A DNA stretch of 64,000 bases. It comes from Ichthyophis bannanicus (lineage: Eukaryota; Chordata; Amphibia; Gymnophiona; Ichthyophiidae). The stretch lies in contig CM066033.1 in assembly GCA_033557465.1 (NCBI GenBank), positions 905,846,808 through 905,910,807 of the forward strand, given 5' to 3'. A program made the position numbers and the translations under genes. The first letter of the stretch is position 1, and every line of letters begins with the position of its first letter. The notes under the pieces are model-generated. The model worked only from the letters and a program-made list of their open reading frames with translations. It had not been told where the DNA came from and made no database searches. Below are positions 51,591-62,640 of the stretch, piece by piece.

Positions 51591-52861
51591 TGGACAATAT
51601 TAAACACGGCTTTGCCCTAATCTTCATGGACATTGCTGCTGCCTTCGACTCCGTCAGCCATGAATTACTCCTGTCACGCCTCAGAGAGAAGGGAGTCCAC
51701 GACACTGCACTGTCCTGTTGCGCATCTTACCTTTCAGACAGATGGCAACATGTCCGTTACGGCCCCTCCACCTCTGCACCGTTACTTCAAGAGAAAGGCA
51801 TACCACAAGGATCCTCACTCTCAGCCCTACTGTTCAACGTTTACATGAAACCCATCTGCAACCTCATCCGCTCCTTCAACATCAATTGCCTGATCTATGC
51901 GGACGACGTTCTGCTATACATGCCAATCTCGACGGAGAACCAAGACCTCTCTCCGCTGGCCACCTGCTTCGATGCGGTTACAGATTGGCTACACATGCAG
52001 AAGCTCAAAATAAATTTCAAGACGACAGATGTCCTCTTCATCTCCAGGAACCCCGCATTTACTCCACCCGCCACACTGAAGGTACGAGATGCAGAGCTCC
52101 TCAGCAAGCCCACGATACGGTACCTAGGGGTCACGCTGGATCAACAACTCAACATGAAGGCCCAGATAGGCAATATGGTAAAGGCAATCTACCACAAAAT
52201 TCAGACGCTTCGCCACCTGCGACAGCTGCTTGAGCCGGGAGACTTCCGGTCAGTCTATCAAGCACTAGTATTACAACACTTCGACTATGCAAATGCAATA
52301 TTGCACGGCCTCCCGAAAAGCTCGCTTAACCCCCCCCCTCTACAGCTAGCAATGAATGCAGCTGCCAGAATCCTGCATGGTGCGTCCAGGAGGGACCACA
52401 TCACCCCAGTTCTGAAACATCTGCACTGGCTGCCTATACAATGCAGGATCTCCTTCAAGATTTTAACGCTAACCCACAAAGCCATCAACAAGTGCTCCTC
52501 CACCTCCCTCACGGATCTCGTCCAGACCACCCTCCTCAACAGAGTAAGGAGATCAGCCGCCACCAACACTCTCATACTCCCAAAGGCGATCACCAAATGC
52601 TCTCAGGCCACGATAAACAGAGCCTTTGCTCTCTATGCACCCTACTGTTGGAACGCCCTGCCATCGGCCATCAAGGATCTCTCCCAGTTTAGAAGGGCAC
52701 TGAAGCATCATATGTTCCTCCAATATTATACCGAACCAGATGACGTCTCGCAGACAGTCACACTCAGGACCCAATTCAGCACCCCGAGTGTAGCCACCTT
52801 ACACACCTCCAAGCCCTGCCCTCGAGAGCCCCACACCCTCAAATTACCACCCTGTGTATAG
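51591..52861 (+). CDS. L2-like LINE ORF2, C-terminal part, open for over 400 codons
   Basis: The frame (open from 51539) encodes GFALIFMDIAAAFDSVSHEL, EKGIPQGSSLSALLFNVYMK, the catalytic LIYADDVLLYM (YADD), RYLGVTLDQQLNMKAQIGNM and the C-terminal block HLHWLPIQCRISFKILTLTH then KAINKCSS. These are typical of the L2/Rex1-like groups (HWLPI-Q-RI-FK). It ends at a natural stop at 52861, followed by the 3' UTR with the conserved hairpin. The N-terminal half and endonuclease are absent, and the start is a fusion with CR1 sequence. Confidence 0.85.
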
Positions 52862-53104
52862 CTGACCCTAACTGTAGATAATGATGAACTGTCAATACTC
52901 CCTGCGACAGCCAGAGAGAATGTACATAGTTACGTTATCAGACCTGTAGATAATACCCAGCTGCCCATACAGCCGTTGTACAAAGTGTACATAGTTACCC
53001 TGTTAGCCGGTATAATTAACCTTGGTTTATTGTAAGTCCAGTGATAACCCCTACACTGGACAAATGCGTCATTTGTAAACCGCACTGATGTCAAATAGCG
53101 CGGT
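52862..53104 (+). other. L2-like LINE 3' UTR with 3' hairpin
   Basis: The 3' UTR ends GTAAACCGCACTGATG with stem ACCGCACT (53079-53086) and AGCGCGGT (53097-53104), one pair lost by T to C. The tail itself was replaced by the D7 DIRS insertion two bases later. This ties the orphan tails at 1992, 26839 and 36190 to this LINE. Confidence 0.8.
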
Positions 53105-53372
53105 AAGAGTAGTTACTCACCTGTAACAGGTGTTCTCCAGGAGCAGCAGGAATCAGTCCTCACATATGGGTGACATCGACGTCGATGGAGCCCTTGCGGA
53201 GCATTTCCCCAGCTTTCCAAGAAAGCCTTTGGGAATGCAGGCACGCAAGCGTGGTTCCCTTCCCGCCCAAAGGTGCCATCTTACCTCAGTCAAATGACAT
53301 AGCTAAAAACAGCACACAAAAACGTAAAAAGAAATATGTACAACTGCAACTCCCAGGGGAGGAGGGAGGGTA

Positions 53373-53470
53373 GTGAGGACTGATTCCTGCTGCTCCTGGA
53401 GAACACCTGCTACAGGTGAGTAACTACTGTTTCTCCAGGACCAAGCAGGAAGTCAGTCCTCACATATGGG
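53373..53470. repeat. DIRS D7 internal complementary region
   Basis: The first half is the inverted copy of the left end (53110-53162), and the second half corresponds to the D4-type right end that this copy has lost. The junction reads GTAACTACTGTTTCTCCAG. Confidence 0.88.
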
Positions 53471-53606
53471 TGACTCCCTAGCTCTGGGCTACCAAGGAAC
53501 CCAGGCTGAACAAGAGAACTCCCTCTAGTCTCAGCATCAAAGAAAGGCTTTTCACTGACAGAACCTCCACCGGTAGCCCAATGGAGGGCTGGAGGGCAGG
53601 AGTTGC

Positions 53607-55187
53607 CTAAATCTCAAAGAGATTCTGGAGTACTACCTGGCCAAAAGCACTGTCCCTACGGGACTCCCTTTCCAGACAGTAATGGGCCGCAAAAGTCTGG
53701 CTTGAGGACCAAGTTGCAGCCCTGCAGATGTCCACCAACGGTACAGAGCGGAGATGAGCCACTGAGGTAGCCATTGACCTGACACGATGGGCCGTGACCT
53801 GACCCTGCAAAGGAAGGTCAGCCGCCCTGTAAGCCCAGGTGATACAGTCAGCTACCCAGGTGGACAAAGTACGCTTGGACACCGCCAACCCCAAATTATT
53901 AGGGTCAAAAGATATGAAGAGCTGAGTAGCCCTTCTATGCCCCTGCGTACGGTCAAGGTAGAAGGATAAGGCCCTCCTACAGTCCAGGGTATGCAGAACT
54001 GCCTCAGCCTGGCTTGCATGAGGCCTAGGGAAGAATGTTGGAAGAACCACCTCTTGGTTAAGGTGGAAGGAGACGACAACTTTTGGGAGGAACTTTGGAT
54101 GAGTCCTAAGGACTACCCTGTTCCTATAGAAGCGGGTGTAAGGCCTGTCACAGACCAGGGCCTGAAGCTCACTCACTCGCCTGGCCGAGGTTAGGGCTAT
54201 CAAGAAGAGTGTCTTCCAGGACAGGAAGCAGAGAGGACAAGTAGCCATTGGCTCAAAAGGTGGGCGAGTCAGTTGCTGCAAGCCCACATTCAACTCCCAC
54301 TCAGGAGCAGGACGGATTGGAGGCTTGAGCAAGAGCAAGCCTCTGAGAAACCGGGACACCAAGGGGTGAACCGACAGAGAATGTCCTTCCACCAGTGAGT
54401 GGTGAGCTGCTAGAGCTGAGAGGTGGACCCAAACAGAATTGTACTTAAGTCCCTGATTTGATAAGTGCAGTAAGTACTGAAGCACTACTGGTACAGCACA
54501 GGAGAAAGGATCTTCTGTACGTAGCTGACACCACACAGAAAGCCTTTTCCATTTCAGAGCATAGGTTTTCCTAGTGGACTGTTTCCTAGAGGCTAGGACA
54601 ACCTCCTCAACTTCCAGAGGTAGGCCCCAGGGAGCCAAAACTACCCTTGCAGCTTCCAGACCATCAAATTGAGAGCTTTGAGATTGGGGTGCAGAAGGGA
54701 ACCCTGATCCTGAGAGAGAAGGTCGGGTTGCAACTCCAGAGGCTGTGGGGGATCCACTGCCAGCTGAAGCAGAAGTGGAAACCAAGGGTGTCTCGGCCAC
54801 CTGGGAGCCACCAGCAGGACCGAGGCCTTGTCCTGAAGAATTCTGAACAGGGTTCGGGCCACCAAGGGCATGGGAGGAAACGCATACAGGAGGCCCTGTG
54901 ACCAGGGAATCAGAAAAGCATCTGCTGCTATCTGCAGAGGATGCGGTTGCCTGGAGCAGAACCTTGGCAGCTGTTTGTTCAGTGGACTGGCAAACAGATC
55001 TATGGATGGAAGTCCCCATTTCAGGAAAATCTTCTGAACCACCAAAGGATGGAACTGCCACTCGTGGGGCTGCAGAATCCTGCTCAACCTGTCGGCCAGG
55101 TAGTTTTCCTGGCCAGGTAGATACACAGCCTTGAGGAGCATGTTGTGTCTGAGAGCAAACAAGCAAAGGTCCTGTGCTTTCTGACAA
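53607..55187 (-). CDS. DIRS tyrosine recombinase (D7), 526 codons open
   Basis: The frame is collinear with the 485-codon ORF of D4, with about 42 extra N-terminal residues read from RNase H sequence in another frame. The catalytic residues are retained: Arg in TSARRVSELQALV, His-x-x-Arg in TAHRVRSMATSVAHLR and Tyr near residue 503 in TFAAHYCLER. The protein has the DNA-binding segment KQSTRKTYALKWKRLSVWC. No stop or frameshift is visible over the conserved region, making this and the D4 frame the best candidates for a functional recombinase in the window. Confidence 0.9.
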   Translation of the reverse strand: MSESTGPLLVCSQTQHAPQGCVSTWPGKLPGRQVEQDSAAPRVAVPSFGGSEDFPEMGTSIHRSVCQSTEQTAAKVLLQATASSADSSRCFSDSLVTGPPVCVSSHALGGPNPVQNSSGQGLGPAGGSQVAETPLVSTSASAGSGSPTASGVATRPSLSGSGFPSAPQSQSSQFDGLEAARVVLAPWGLPLEVEEVVLASRKQSTRKTYALKWKRLSVWCQLRTEDPFSCAVPVVLQYLLHLSNQGLKYNSVWVHLSALAAHHSLVEGHSLSVHPLVSRFLRGLLLLKPPIRPAPEWELNVGLQQLTRPPFEPMATCPLCFLSWKTLFLIALTSARRVSELQALVCDRPYTRFYRNRVVLRTHPKFLPKVVVSFHLNQEVVLPTFFPRPHASQAEAVLHTLDCRRALSFYLDRTQGHRRATQLFISFDPNNLGLAVSKRTLSTWVADCITWAYRAADLPLQGQVTAHRVRSMATSVAHLRSVPLVDICRAATWSSSQTFAAHYCLERESRRDSAFGQVVLQNLFEI

Positions 55188-56447
55188 AGGAGCCTGGACC
55201 CAGTTCCGCCCTTACTGTTCACATAAAACATGGCTACCTGGTTGTCTGTTTGAACTAGGACAGACTGATGAGCCAGGGTTGGAGAGAAAGTCTTGAGGGC
55301 TAACCGAATAGCCCTGAGTTCTAGTAGACTGATTTGCTGTGCGGCCTCCCAGGGAGACCACAGGCCCTGGGTGCACTTGCCTAGACAATGAGCCCCCCAG
55401 CCCTGCAGGGAGGCATCCGTGGTCAACACCACTGTGAACCCAGGAATCTGAAAAGGCACACCTTGCAGTAGATTGGGTGGGTGCAGCCACCAGCGGAGGG
55501 AGTTCAGAAATTGTCTGGACACCCTTATCCTGTCTCTGAGGCTGCCTGTGGCCTGTGACCACTGAGTCCGAAGGCACCACTGTGCAGGCCTCATATGGAG
55601 CCTGGCATTGGGGGTCACATGTACTGTCGAAGCCATGTGGCCAAGAAGCCTCAGGCAGAGTCTGGCGGAGACCAGTGACCTGATGAGAAACTGGTTTGCT
55701 AAGTTTATCAGTCTTTGGGCTCTGTCTTCTGGCAAGAACGCCTTTGCCAGCAGAGAGTCTAACCTTGCCCCTATGAACTCCAAGTTCTGGGAGGGGAGCA
55801 AAGTGGACTTTGCGAAGTTTATTACAAAGCCCAGGTCTTGAAGAAGAGCAATAGTTCTGAGGGTGGCTTGTCTGGCCTCCTGGCACGTCTGACCCCTGAT
55901 GAGCCAGTCGTCCAGATAGGGTAAGACAAAGATTCCCTGCCAAGCATTTGGTAAAGACCCTGGGAGCGGAGGTGAGGCCAAAAGGCAGTACTCTGTACTG
56001 ATACTGGTTTCCTCCCACAATGAACCTGAGGTACTTTCTGTGGTCTGGATGAATGAGGATGTGAGTGTACGCATCCTTTAGATCTAAGGAGCAGAGCCAA
56101 TCTCCCTGCTGGAGGTAGGGCAGAAGTGTTCCAAGAGTAAGCATCTTGAACTTTTCTTTCTCTAGGAATTTGTTGAGATTTCTGAGGTCTAGAATAGGCA
56201 GGAGGCCACCGGTTCTTTTGGGTACAAGGAAATACCTGGAGTAGAACCCTTGACCTTGTAGGTGGGGAGGCACAGGCTCCACTGCCCTGTCCACCAACAG
56301 ACCTTGGAGCTCCTGAAGGAGAAGATCTGTGTGCAGGGGAGGCCTTGGAGGCTCCCCTGGAAAGTATGGAGGCGGCAGCTGTTGGAAGTGTAGCAGATAG
56401 CCCTTGTGGACTATGCTTAGCACCCGTCTCCAGTGATAAGTGGCCAC
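54641..56447 (-). pseudogene. DIRS RT-RNase H polyprotein (D7)
   Basis: RT runs in 55212-56447 from LLQELQGLLVDRAVEPVPP through FYSRYFLVPKRTGGLLPILD, LCSLDLKDAYTHILIHP and FGLTSAPRVFTKCLA, where a 26-nt deletion (compare 27460-27510) shifts the frame. The catalytic box LPYLDDWLIRG and everything downstream continue in the 477-codon frame 54641-56074, including RNase H (TTDASLQGWGAH, ISLLELRAIRLAL, VLVQTDNQVAMFYVN, YLADRLSRIL) and the C-terminal domain (IDLFASPLNKQLPRFCS, VLLVAPRWPRHPWFP). The deletion is therefore the only clear defect of this polyprotein. Confidence 0.9.
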
Positions 56448-56699
56448 TTGTGGGAAAACAGGGCAAGGCGACCTCCTGTGCAGGGTTGGGAGAGCAGGGA
56501 CGGAGAGGCTATGCCTAAGGAGTCAAAATCCCCACCCTGCTGAGTGGGAGCAGGGGCCGGAGGCTTGGGAGTCCTCTGCCTACGGGGTCCATTACCCTGC
56601 CCCTTGGCCTGCTGACCCTGAGGGGGAGCTTGGGAGGCCTGGTACTATGGGTACTGTTTGTAGGCAGTGCCCTTCCTCAGGTAAAAGGGCTTTTTACCC

Positions 56700-58440
56700 G
56701 AGCCCTTCTTTTTGTGAGAAGGGGCAGAAGTCTTTCTAGACAGCCTTGTCCTCGTGAGGTGCTCGGTTTCGAGCTGTGCGGCCTTCTCTGTCATGGGCTT
56801 GCCAAAAAGGTTCTCACCTCAGCAAGGGACATCGACCAACTTGTCCTGAACCCATGGCTCGAGGTCCGATGACTGCAGCCATGCCTGGTGTCGAGCCGCG
56901 ATGCCGGCTGCCACAACACGGGCCAAAGCCTTGAAGCCATCGTAGGCAGCGCGGGACATAAACTTGGAGCATTCCCGGATCCCCGAGGACAAGGACTTGA
57001 ACCTCTGCAAGGGTTCCCCGGAGAGACCAGCAGAGAACCCGGCCAGTTCCTTGGCCAGGTCCTGCAAGTACATACCCATGTACAGCTGATAAGATTGGAC
57101 ATGGCAAGCAAGCATCGAGCCCTGGAAGCACTTTCTACCAAAACCATCCAGGTTCCGGGCCTCCCTGCCAGGGGGCACCGCAGAGTGCATCTTCTGACTT
57201 TTCAGGCGATGCATGGTCGATTCTACCACCATGGAATGGTGTGATAGCTGTGCCTTCTGAAAGCCAGGGCTCTTCTGGAGTCAATAGATAGAATTGATCC
57301 GCTTGCTTAGAACCGGCGCCGAGGCTGGTGCCTCCCACATCCGTAAGAGGAGCCGTTCCAGCATCGGAGGAACCGGAACAGTAAAGGCCTCCTTCGGAGG
57401 AGAGTCATACTGTAGGGCCTCGAGCTCCTCCTCGGGGTCCGCAGGGATAGCCAACACAGTGGCCATATCCCGGATGAACTCTGAGAACCGGGTATCCTCC
57501 GGAGGGAATCTACTCCAGGGCTCAGACTGCGGTGAGTCCGACGGGACGCACAGAGTCCTGAAGGTGTCGGGGGACTCCTCGTCCTCCATCTCCCAGGCGG
57601 ACTCGTCCGATGAGGAATCGGGGTCCGACCGCACGGGGCCTGTGAGCACCCGCCCCGACGCCGAAGGCACCGGCGTCGACGCCCTCGGTCCCGAACGGGA
57701 GGTCGAGGGAGACCGCGACCGAGGTCGACCTCGAGCCTTCATGGTCTCGAGTATCTGCTCGGTCTCCGGGGTAGACTTCGATGTCGATGTCCTGGTGGTC
57801 GGGGCAGATGCGCCAGACAGGCTGGCCATCAGTGCCCGCTGCTATTCCATGAAGGCAGACAATCTGCACTCCAAGGCTGTCAGCCTGAGACCCAGCTCAG
57901 GAGACTCAGCAGCCACCGACTCGGGCCACGGTGGCGCCGGGCCCGACGTTGGCTCTCTAGGAGGAGAGTCCACGAGGACTACAGGACTTACATGTCCAGC
58001 AGACTCCGGCTCCACATGAGGTACTTTTGGAGGTTTCTCCTGTTCCACGGGCCCGGGGCGACGGTCGGGGGTCTGAGACCTAGCTCTCGAGGAGCCAGGG
58101 ACCTCTTCCGACGACGCCCTCGCGAGCCGGTTCTTCCTCTTTCGTTCCCGGTCGGGGGACCCCCTGTACGAGGAGCCCCGACGGTGCTCGGGATCTGATT
58201 CCCGAGATGTCGAGGCCTCAGATGAGGTTTGGGCCCGGCCGGAGGCTGAGTCGGAGAAAAGCCTTTCCTTTTGGTGCTGACGACTTCGAAGCGCCTTGGA
58301 AGACATCTTTCCACATGGTCCACAGATCTTAGGATCGTGGTCAGGACCCAGGCACCGAAGGCAGCAGTCGTTGTGTGTCGGTGAGAGACATTAGTTTCTT
58401 GCACCGATCACACTTTTGAAACCACTGGAAGCCATCGGGG
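56700..58440 (-). pseudogene. DIRS gag-like region (D7)
   Basis: Open pieces on the minus strand are 57842-58306 (Ser/Arg-rich), 57281-57829 (up to EAFTVPVPPMLERLLLRMWE) and 56819-57232 (MVVESTMHRLKSQKMHSAV, YQLYMGMYLQDLAKELAGFS). The Cys/His motif (QKCDRCKKLMSLTDT) lies near 58380-58430 with a frame change just after it. The intervals at 57830-57841 and 57233-57280 contain single stops (for example TAG near 57840 and TGA near 57280). Confidence 0.75.
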
Positions 58441-58734
58441 GAAAAAAAGAGTCCCCGTGAGGTCAAAGGACCGGCCTTCCAGGGAAAAAGAAAAAAAGGG
58501 CACGAACGCCAGCCACGAAGGGCAAAAACCGAAAAAATAAGATTGGGCTCGATACCGGTGTACCGAACCCGGCGGGAGGGGAACCGGCGTCGAACCGGAG
58601 AAAAAATAGCGAAGGAATCGTGAAAAAAATCCAACTATTTTCCGGGAGGACTAGGACACACGTCTGACGGGCTTCACGGAAAAAGAGAGACTGGGCAAGA
58701 TGGCACCTTTGGGCGGGAAGGGAACCGCGCATGT

Positions 58735-60211
58735 CGACAGTCGCCCAAGAGCGGATGGTTCGGAAGAATGTATCCTTGAAGGATACTACCAAAAGCAGAG
58801 AGGTTCCAAAAAAGAGTAAAGTAGCCCAAATGCCCTCTAGTATGGAGCAGACAGAGCTTAAAGATCCCAAATTATCCATGTCTACCAATAGCCAAATTAA
58901 TATGAATAAAATACAGTCTCTAAAATGCTTGTATGCAAATGCTAGAAGTCTAAAAAATAAGATGGGAGAGTTAGAATATATAGCACTAAATGAGAGGTTA
59001 GATATGATTGGAATATCAGAGACATCAGTGTCCTCAACCAGTGGGACACTGTGATACCTGGGTACAAACTATATGGTAATGATAGAGCTGATCAAATTGG
59101 TGGAGGGGTTGCGCTCTATGTTAGAGAGGGCATTGAGTAACAAAGGACTAAAGTTTTGCAGGAAACAAAATTTGCTGTAGAATCTCTATGGATTGAAATT
59201 CCATGTAAAAAGGGGAAGGCGATGGCAGTAGGGGTGTACTATCAACCGCCTGGCCAGAATGAACAAATGGATGATGAAATGCTCAAAGAAATCAAGGAAG
59301 CTAACAAAAGTTACAGCGTGGTAATAATAATGGGTGATTTCAATTACCCCGGTATCGACTGGGTCAGTGTTATGGTAGGACATGCTAGGGAGATAAAGTT
59401 CCTAGATGAAATAAATGACTGCTTCTTGGAGCAGTTGGTTCATGAACCGACCAGAGGGGAAGCCATATTAGACCTAGTCCTTAGTGGAACACCAGATCTA
59501 GTGCAAGAGATAAGGGTGTTGGGACCACTTGGCAATAGTGATCATAGCATGATCGCCTTTGATTTAATTAGTGGAGGAGGGATAGTAAGGAAATCCACAG
59601 TACTACCTTTTAACTTTCGAAAGGGAGACTATGATAAAATGAGGAAAATAGTTAAGAAAAAACTAAAAGGAGCAGTTGCAAAGGTTAAAGACTTACATCA
59701 AGCTTGGGCGGTGTTGAAAAATACTATCTTGGAAGTCCAGACCAGCTGTATTCCACGCTTTAAGAAAAGTGGAAGGAAGTCCAAAAAACTGCCAGCATGG
59801 TTTAAAGGTGAGGTCAGAGAGGCTGCTGTTGCCAAAAAAGCATCTTTCAGGAAATGGAAAAAAGAGCCAAACGACGAAACCTGGAAACAGCACAAGCACT
59901 GGCAGGTCAAGTGCAAGGCATTGATAAAGCAAGGAAAGGGAGAATTTGAGAAGAAGCTTGCTGCGGAAGCAAAAACGAGAAATAAAGATTTTTTCAAGTA
60001 TATTCGTAGCAAAAAACCTGTGAGAGAGTCAGTTGGTCCATTAGATGATAGAGGAGTTAAAGGGGCACTAAGAGGTGACAAGGCGATAGCGGAGAGACTG
60101 AATGAATTCTTTGCTTCGGTCTTTACTGAGGAAGATGTAGGGATGCTACCCATGACTGAAGTGGTATTTAAAGGTGCGGAAGAATTGAAGGAAATATCGA
60201 TATATCGGGAA
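58735..60211 (+). pseudogene. CR1-like LINE ORF2 N-terminal half
   Basis: The plus strand starts at CGACAGTCGCCCAAGAGCGG and encodes MVRKNVSLKDTTKSREVPKK, LKCLYANARSLKNKMGELEY and, after a frame change near 59050, the 358-codon frame 59156-60232 with AVGVYYQPPGQNEQMDDEML, VIIMGDFNYPGIDWVSVMVG (GDFN intact), LGNSDHSMIAFDLISGG and the linker WFKGEVREAAVAKKASFRKW to KELKEISIYRE-type sequence. It is cut at 60211 by a DIRS left end (D8), so the RT is absent. The left edge replaces the 5' repeat of D7. Confidence 0.9.
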
Positions 60212-60600
60212 AGCACAGTTACTTACCTGTAACAGGTGATCTCTGGGAACAGCAGGAATAAGTCTTCACATATGGGTACGTCGGTACCGACAGAGTCTGT
60301 GCGGGAACGCTTCCCAGCGTCCAATCAAAGAGCTTTTGGAAGCATCCCACCACGCCTGCGTGCTGCCTTCCCGCCTTTCCTAACTGCCTCTCCTCAGTTA
60401 AGTTTTAAAGCTGAGACAAAGAGAGAGAGAGAGAGAGAGAGGAAAGGAAAGATAGAGATACAACTCCTGGGGAGGTGGGTGGGTTGTGAAGACTTATTCC
60501 TGCTGTTCCCAGAGATCACCTGTTACAGGTAAGTAACTGTGCTATCTCCAGGAAAAAGCAGGAATGAGTCTTCACCTATGGGGACTCCCAAGCTAAGATG
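60212..60600 (-). mobile_element. DIRS 3' end fragment (copy D8)
   Basis: The segment has the 3' terminal repeat with GTCGGTACCGAC at 60280-60291, a (GA)n tract (60418-60440) and the ICR (60486-60581, junction GTAACTGTGCTATCTCCAGG). It interrupts the CR1-like LINE, and its body beyond 60600 does not resemble the usual recombinase. Confidence 0.85.
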
Positions 60601-61136
60601 CCTGAAGTCCTAGCATGTTATAGGTTGGAACATGCTATCCCGTACAACACCAGGCATCCTGAGGATGGAGGGTAGGAGTTGAAGAAAGAAAGGTGCTGTG
60701 GAACAGCTAACCTAGCATAGGACTGCAGAGAAGGAGTCCATGTGTGGATGATAATTATCATCAACGATATTGAAGGAATATTGCAATATGGACCTCCCCT
60801 AACAGGATTACACAGCAGTAAGGAGGTTCATGGTATCTACTGGGGAACCCAGTAGAGGAACCTCAAGGATGACCTCACTGTGAAGTGGAGGTAATAATCC
60901 TGTAGGAAAAAGAGTGGAGGTCAAATTCCTGAAAGGTAAGAGGGAACCCTGGTGAGAACTGGGGGAGTATCAAAAACGGTGGGCCTTCAGCAGAAGACTT
61001 TATGATAAAAGCCGAACTCTTTTGGCGACAGAGTGGCTCACCCTAGGGAGCAAAAAGAGAAGGCCAACTGGATTGTACAAACAGGCACAGTCCTTGTGGG
61101 AGGAAAAGGTATGGAAATCCCTTGTATCCCAAAAGA
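60601..61136 (-). other. Unassigned interior of D8
   Basis: The sequence between the D8 ICR and the D9 left end shares a short phrase with other copies just after the ICR (GGGACTCCCAAGCT, GATGCCTG), then diverges. There is no recognisable recombinase or other coding frame. It may be a rearranged or heavily mutated 3' region or a different subfamily. Confidence 0.35.
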
Positions 61137-61407
61137 AAGCACAGTTACTTACCTGTAACAGGTGATCTCTGGGAACAGCAGGAATTAGTCATCACATATG
61201 GGTACGTCGGTACCGACGGAGCCTGCGCGGGAAAGCTCCCCAGCTTTTCAAATGAAAAGCTTTTGGGGCCTCCCACTGCACATGCGCGCTGCCTTCCCGC
61301 CTTCCTGACCAGCTTTCCTCAGTTCGAGTTTAAAGCTGAGACAATAGAGAGAGAGGACAGGAAGATAGAGGAATAGAGAGACAACTCCTAGGGGAGGTGG
61401 GTGGGTT

Positions 61408-61503
61408 GTGATGACTAATTCCTGCTGTTCCCAGAGATCACCTGTTACAGGTAAGTAACTGTGCTATCTCTAGGAACAAGCAGGAATAAGTCATCACATA
61501 TGG
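61408..61503. repeat. DIRS D9 internal complementary region
   Basis: The first half is the inverted copy of 61143-61200; the second half has the family right-end sequence. The junction reads GTAACTGTGCTATCTCTAGG. Confidence 0.88.
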
Positions 61504-61602
61504 GGACTCCCTAGCTGAGATGCCTGGGAGATCCCCCTCCAAGGGTAACCATCTTCGGATGGATCTCCAGGCATCCATTCTGGGAAGGTGGGCAGGAGTT
61601 GT

Positions 61603-62640
61603 TTAAGTATGGAACAGGTGTTTGAGGACAGCCTGACCAAACAAGGCATCCCGGCGGGAGTCCTTGTCCAAGCAGTAATGGGCTGTGAAGGTATGCACCG
61701 AGGCCCAAGTGGCTGCTCGACAGATCTGATCTATGGATACAGAGTGAAGATGAGCCATAGAAGTGGCCATGGCTCTCACATTGTGAGCTGTGACATGGCC
61801 TTCCAGAGAAATGTTCTTACTCTGGTAAGCAAAGGAAATACACTGAGCAATCCAGTTGGAAAGTGTGCGTTTGGCGACTGGAAGTCCCAAATGAGAAGGA
61901 TCAAAAGCCACGAAAAGCTGAGAAGACTTTCGATGTGGCTGAGTTCTATTGAGGTAAAAGGCGAGAGCTCTTTTACAGTCAAGAGTATGAAGGTTCCTCT
62001 CTGCACTGGATGCATGAGGAGCCGGAAAAAAAGACAGGTAGATATACCTCTTGATTAAGATGAAAAGGCGAGACCACTTTAGGCATAAAGTGGGGATTCG
62101 TCCTAAGGACCACCTTATCATGATGAAATCTGGTATAAGGTGGATTTGCCACCAAAGCCTGCAGTTCACTGATGCGGCGAGCCGAAGTGACTGCAATAAG
62201 GAAAAGGACCTTCCAAGAAAGAAATTTCAGGGAGGTAGATACCAATGGTTCAAAAGGTGGCTTCATAAGTTGACCCAGAACTAAATTCAAGTCCCATGCT
62301 ACCGGAGGAGGCCGGATGGGAGGCTTAGTGAGGGTTAGGCCTCTCATGAATCTTGCAATAAGAGGATGAGAGGAAACAGATTGTCCATTTATAGGTTTTA
62401 AGGATGCTGTAATAGCACTTAAATGGACTCGTACTGAATTCGTCTTGAGGCCTGCATTGGAAAGATGCAGGAGATAGTCTAGTAGAGAATTCAAAGGAAG
62501 TGCCAGAGGGTCAAGACCCTGTTAAGCACACCAAATGGAAAAACGTTTCCATTTGAAAGCATAGGAACGCCTGGTAGAGGGTTTCCTAGAGGCATAAAGG
62601 ATATCTTTCACTGGTTGAGAAAGATTAAACTCTTGAAGGC
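61603..62640 (-). pseudogene. DIRS tyrosine recombinase (D9)
   Basis: The C-terminal catalytic part (61603-62196) has GHVTAHNVRAMATSMAHLHS with the His-x-x-Arg box and ASVHTFTAHYCLDKDSRR with the nucleophile Tyr. The middle part (61979-62494) has TSARRISELQALVANPP with Arg I. The N-terminal part lies at 62522-62640 (LSQPVKDILYASRKPSTRR, AFKWKRFSIWC). Frame changes near 62030-62050 (a run of A, plus GGAAAAAAAGAC) and a stop at 62522 separate the pieces. All catalytic residues survive, so few lesions inactivate it. Confidence 0.87.

Larger units (their letters stand above)
53106..58733 (-). mobile_element. DIRS retrotransposon, 5'-truncated (copy D7)
   Basis: The copy is closely related to D4 and lies on the minus strand. 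It has the 3' terminal repeat (53106-53290), ICR (53373-53470), recombinase (53607-55187), RNase H (54641-55640), RT (55640-56447), gag (56700-58440) and leader. The outer 110 bp of the 5' repeat are missing: the match ends at GAACCGCGCATG (58733), and CR1-like sequence starts at 58735. A 26-nt deletion in RT shifts the frame before the catalytic box. Confidence 0.92.
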
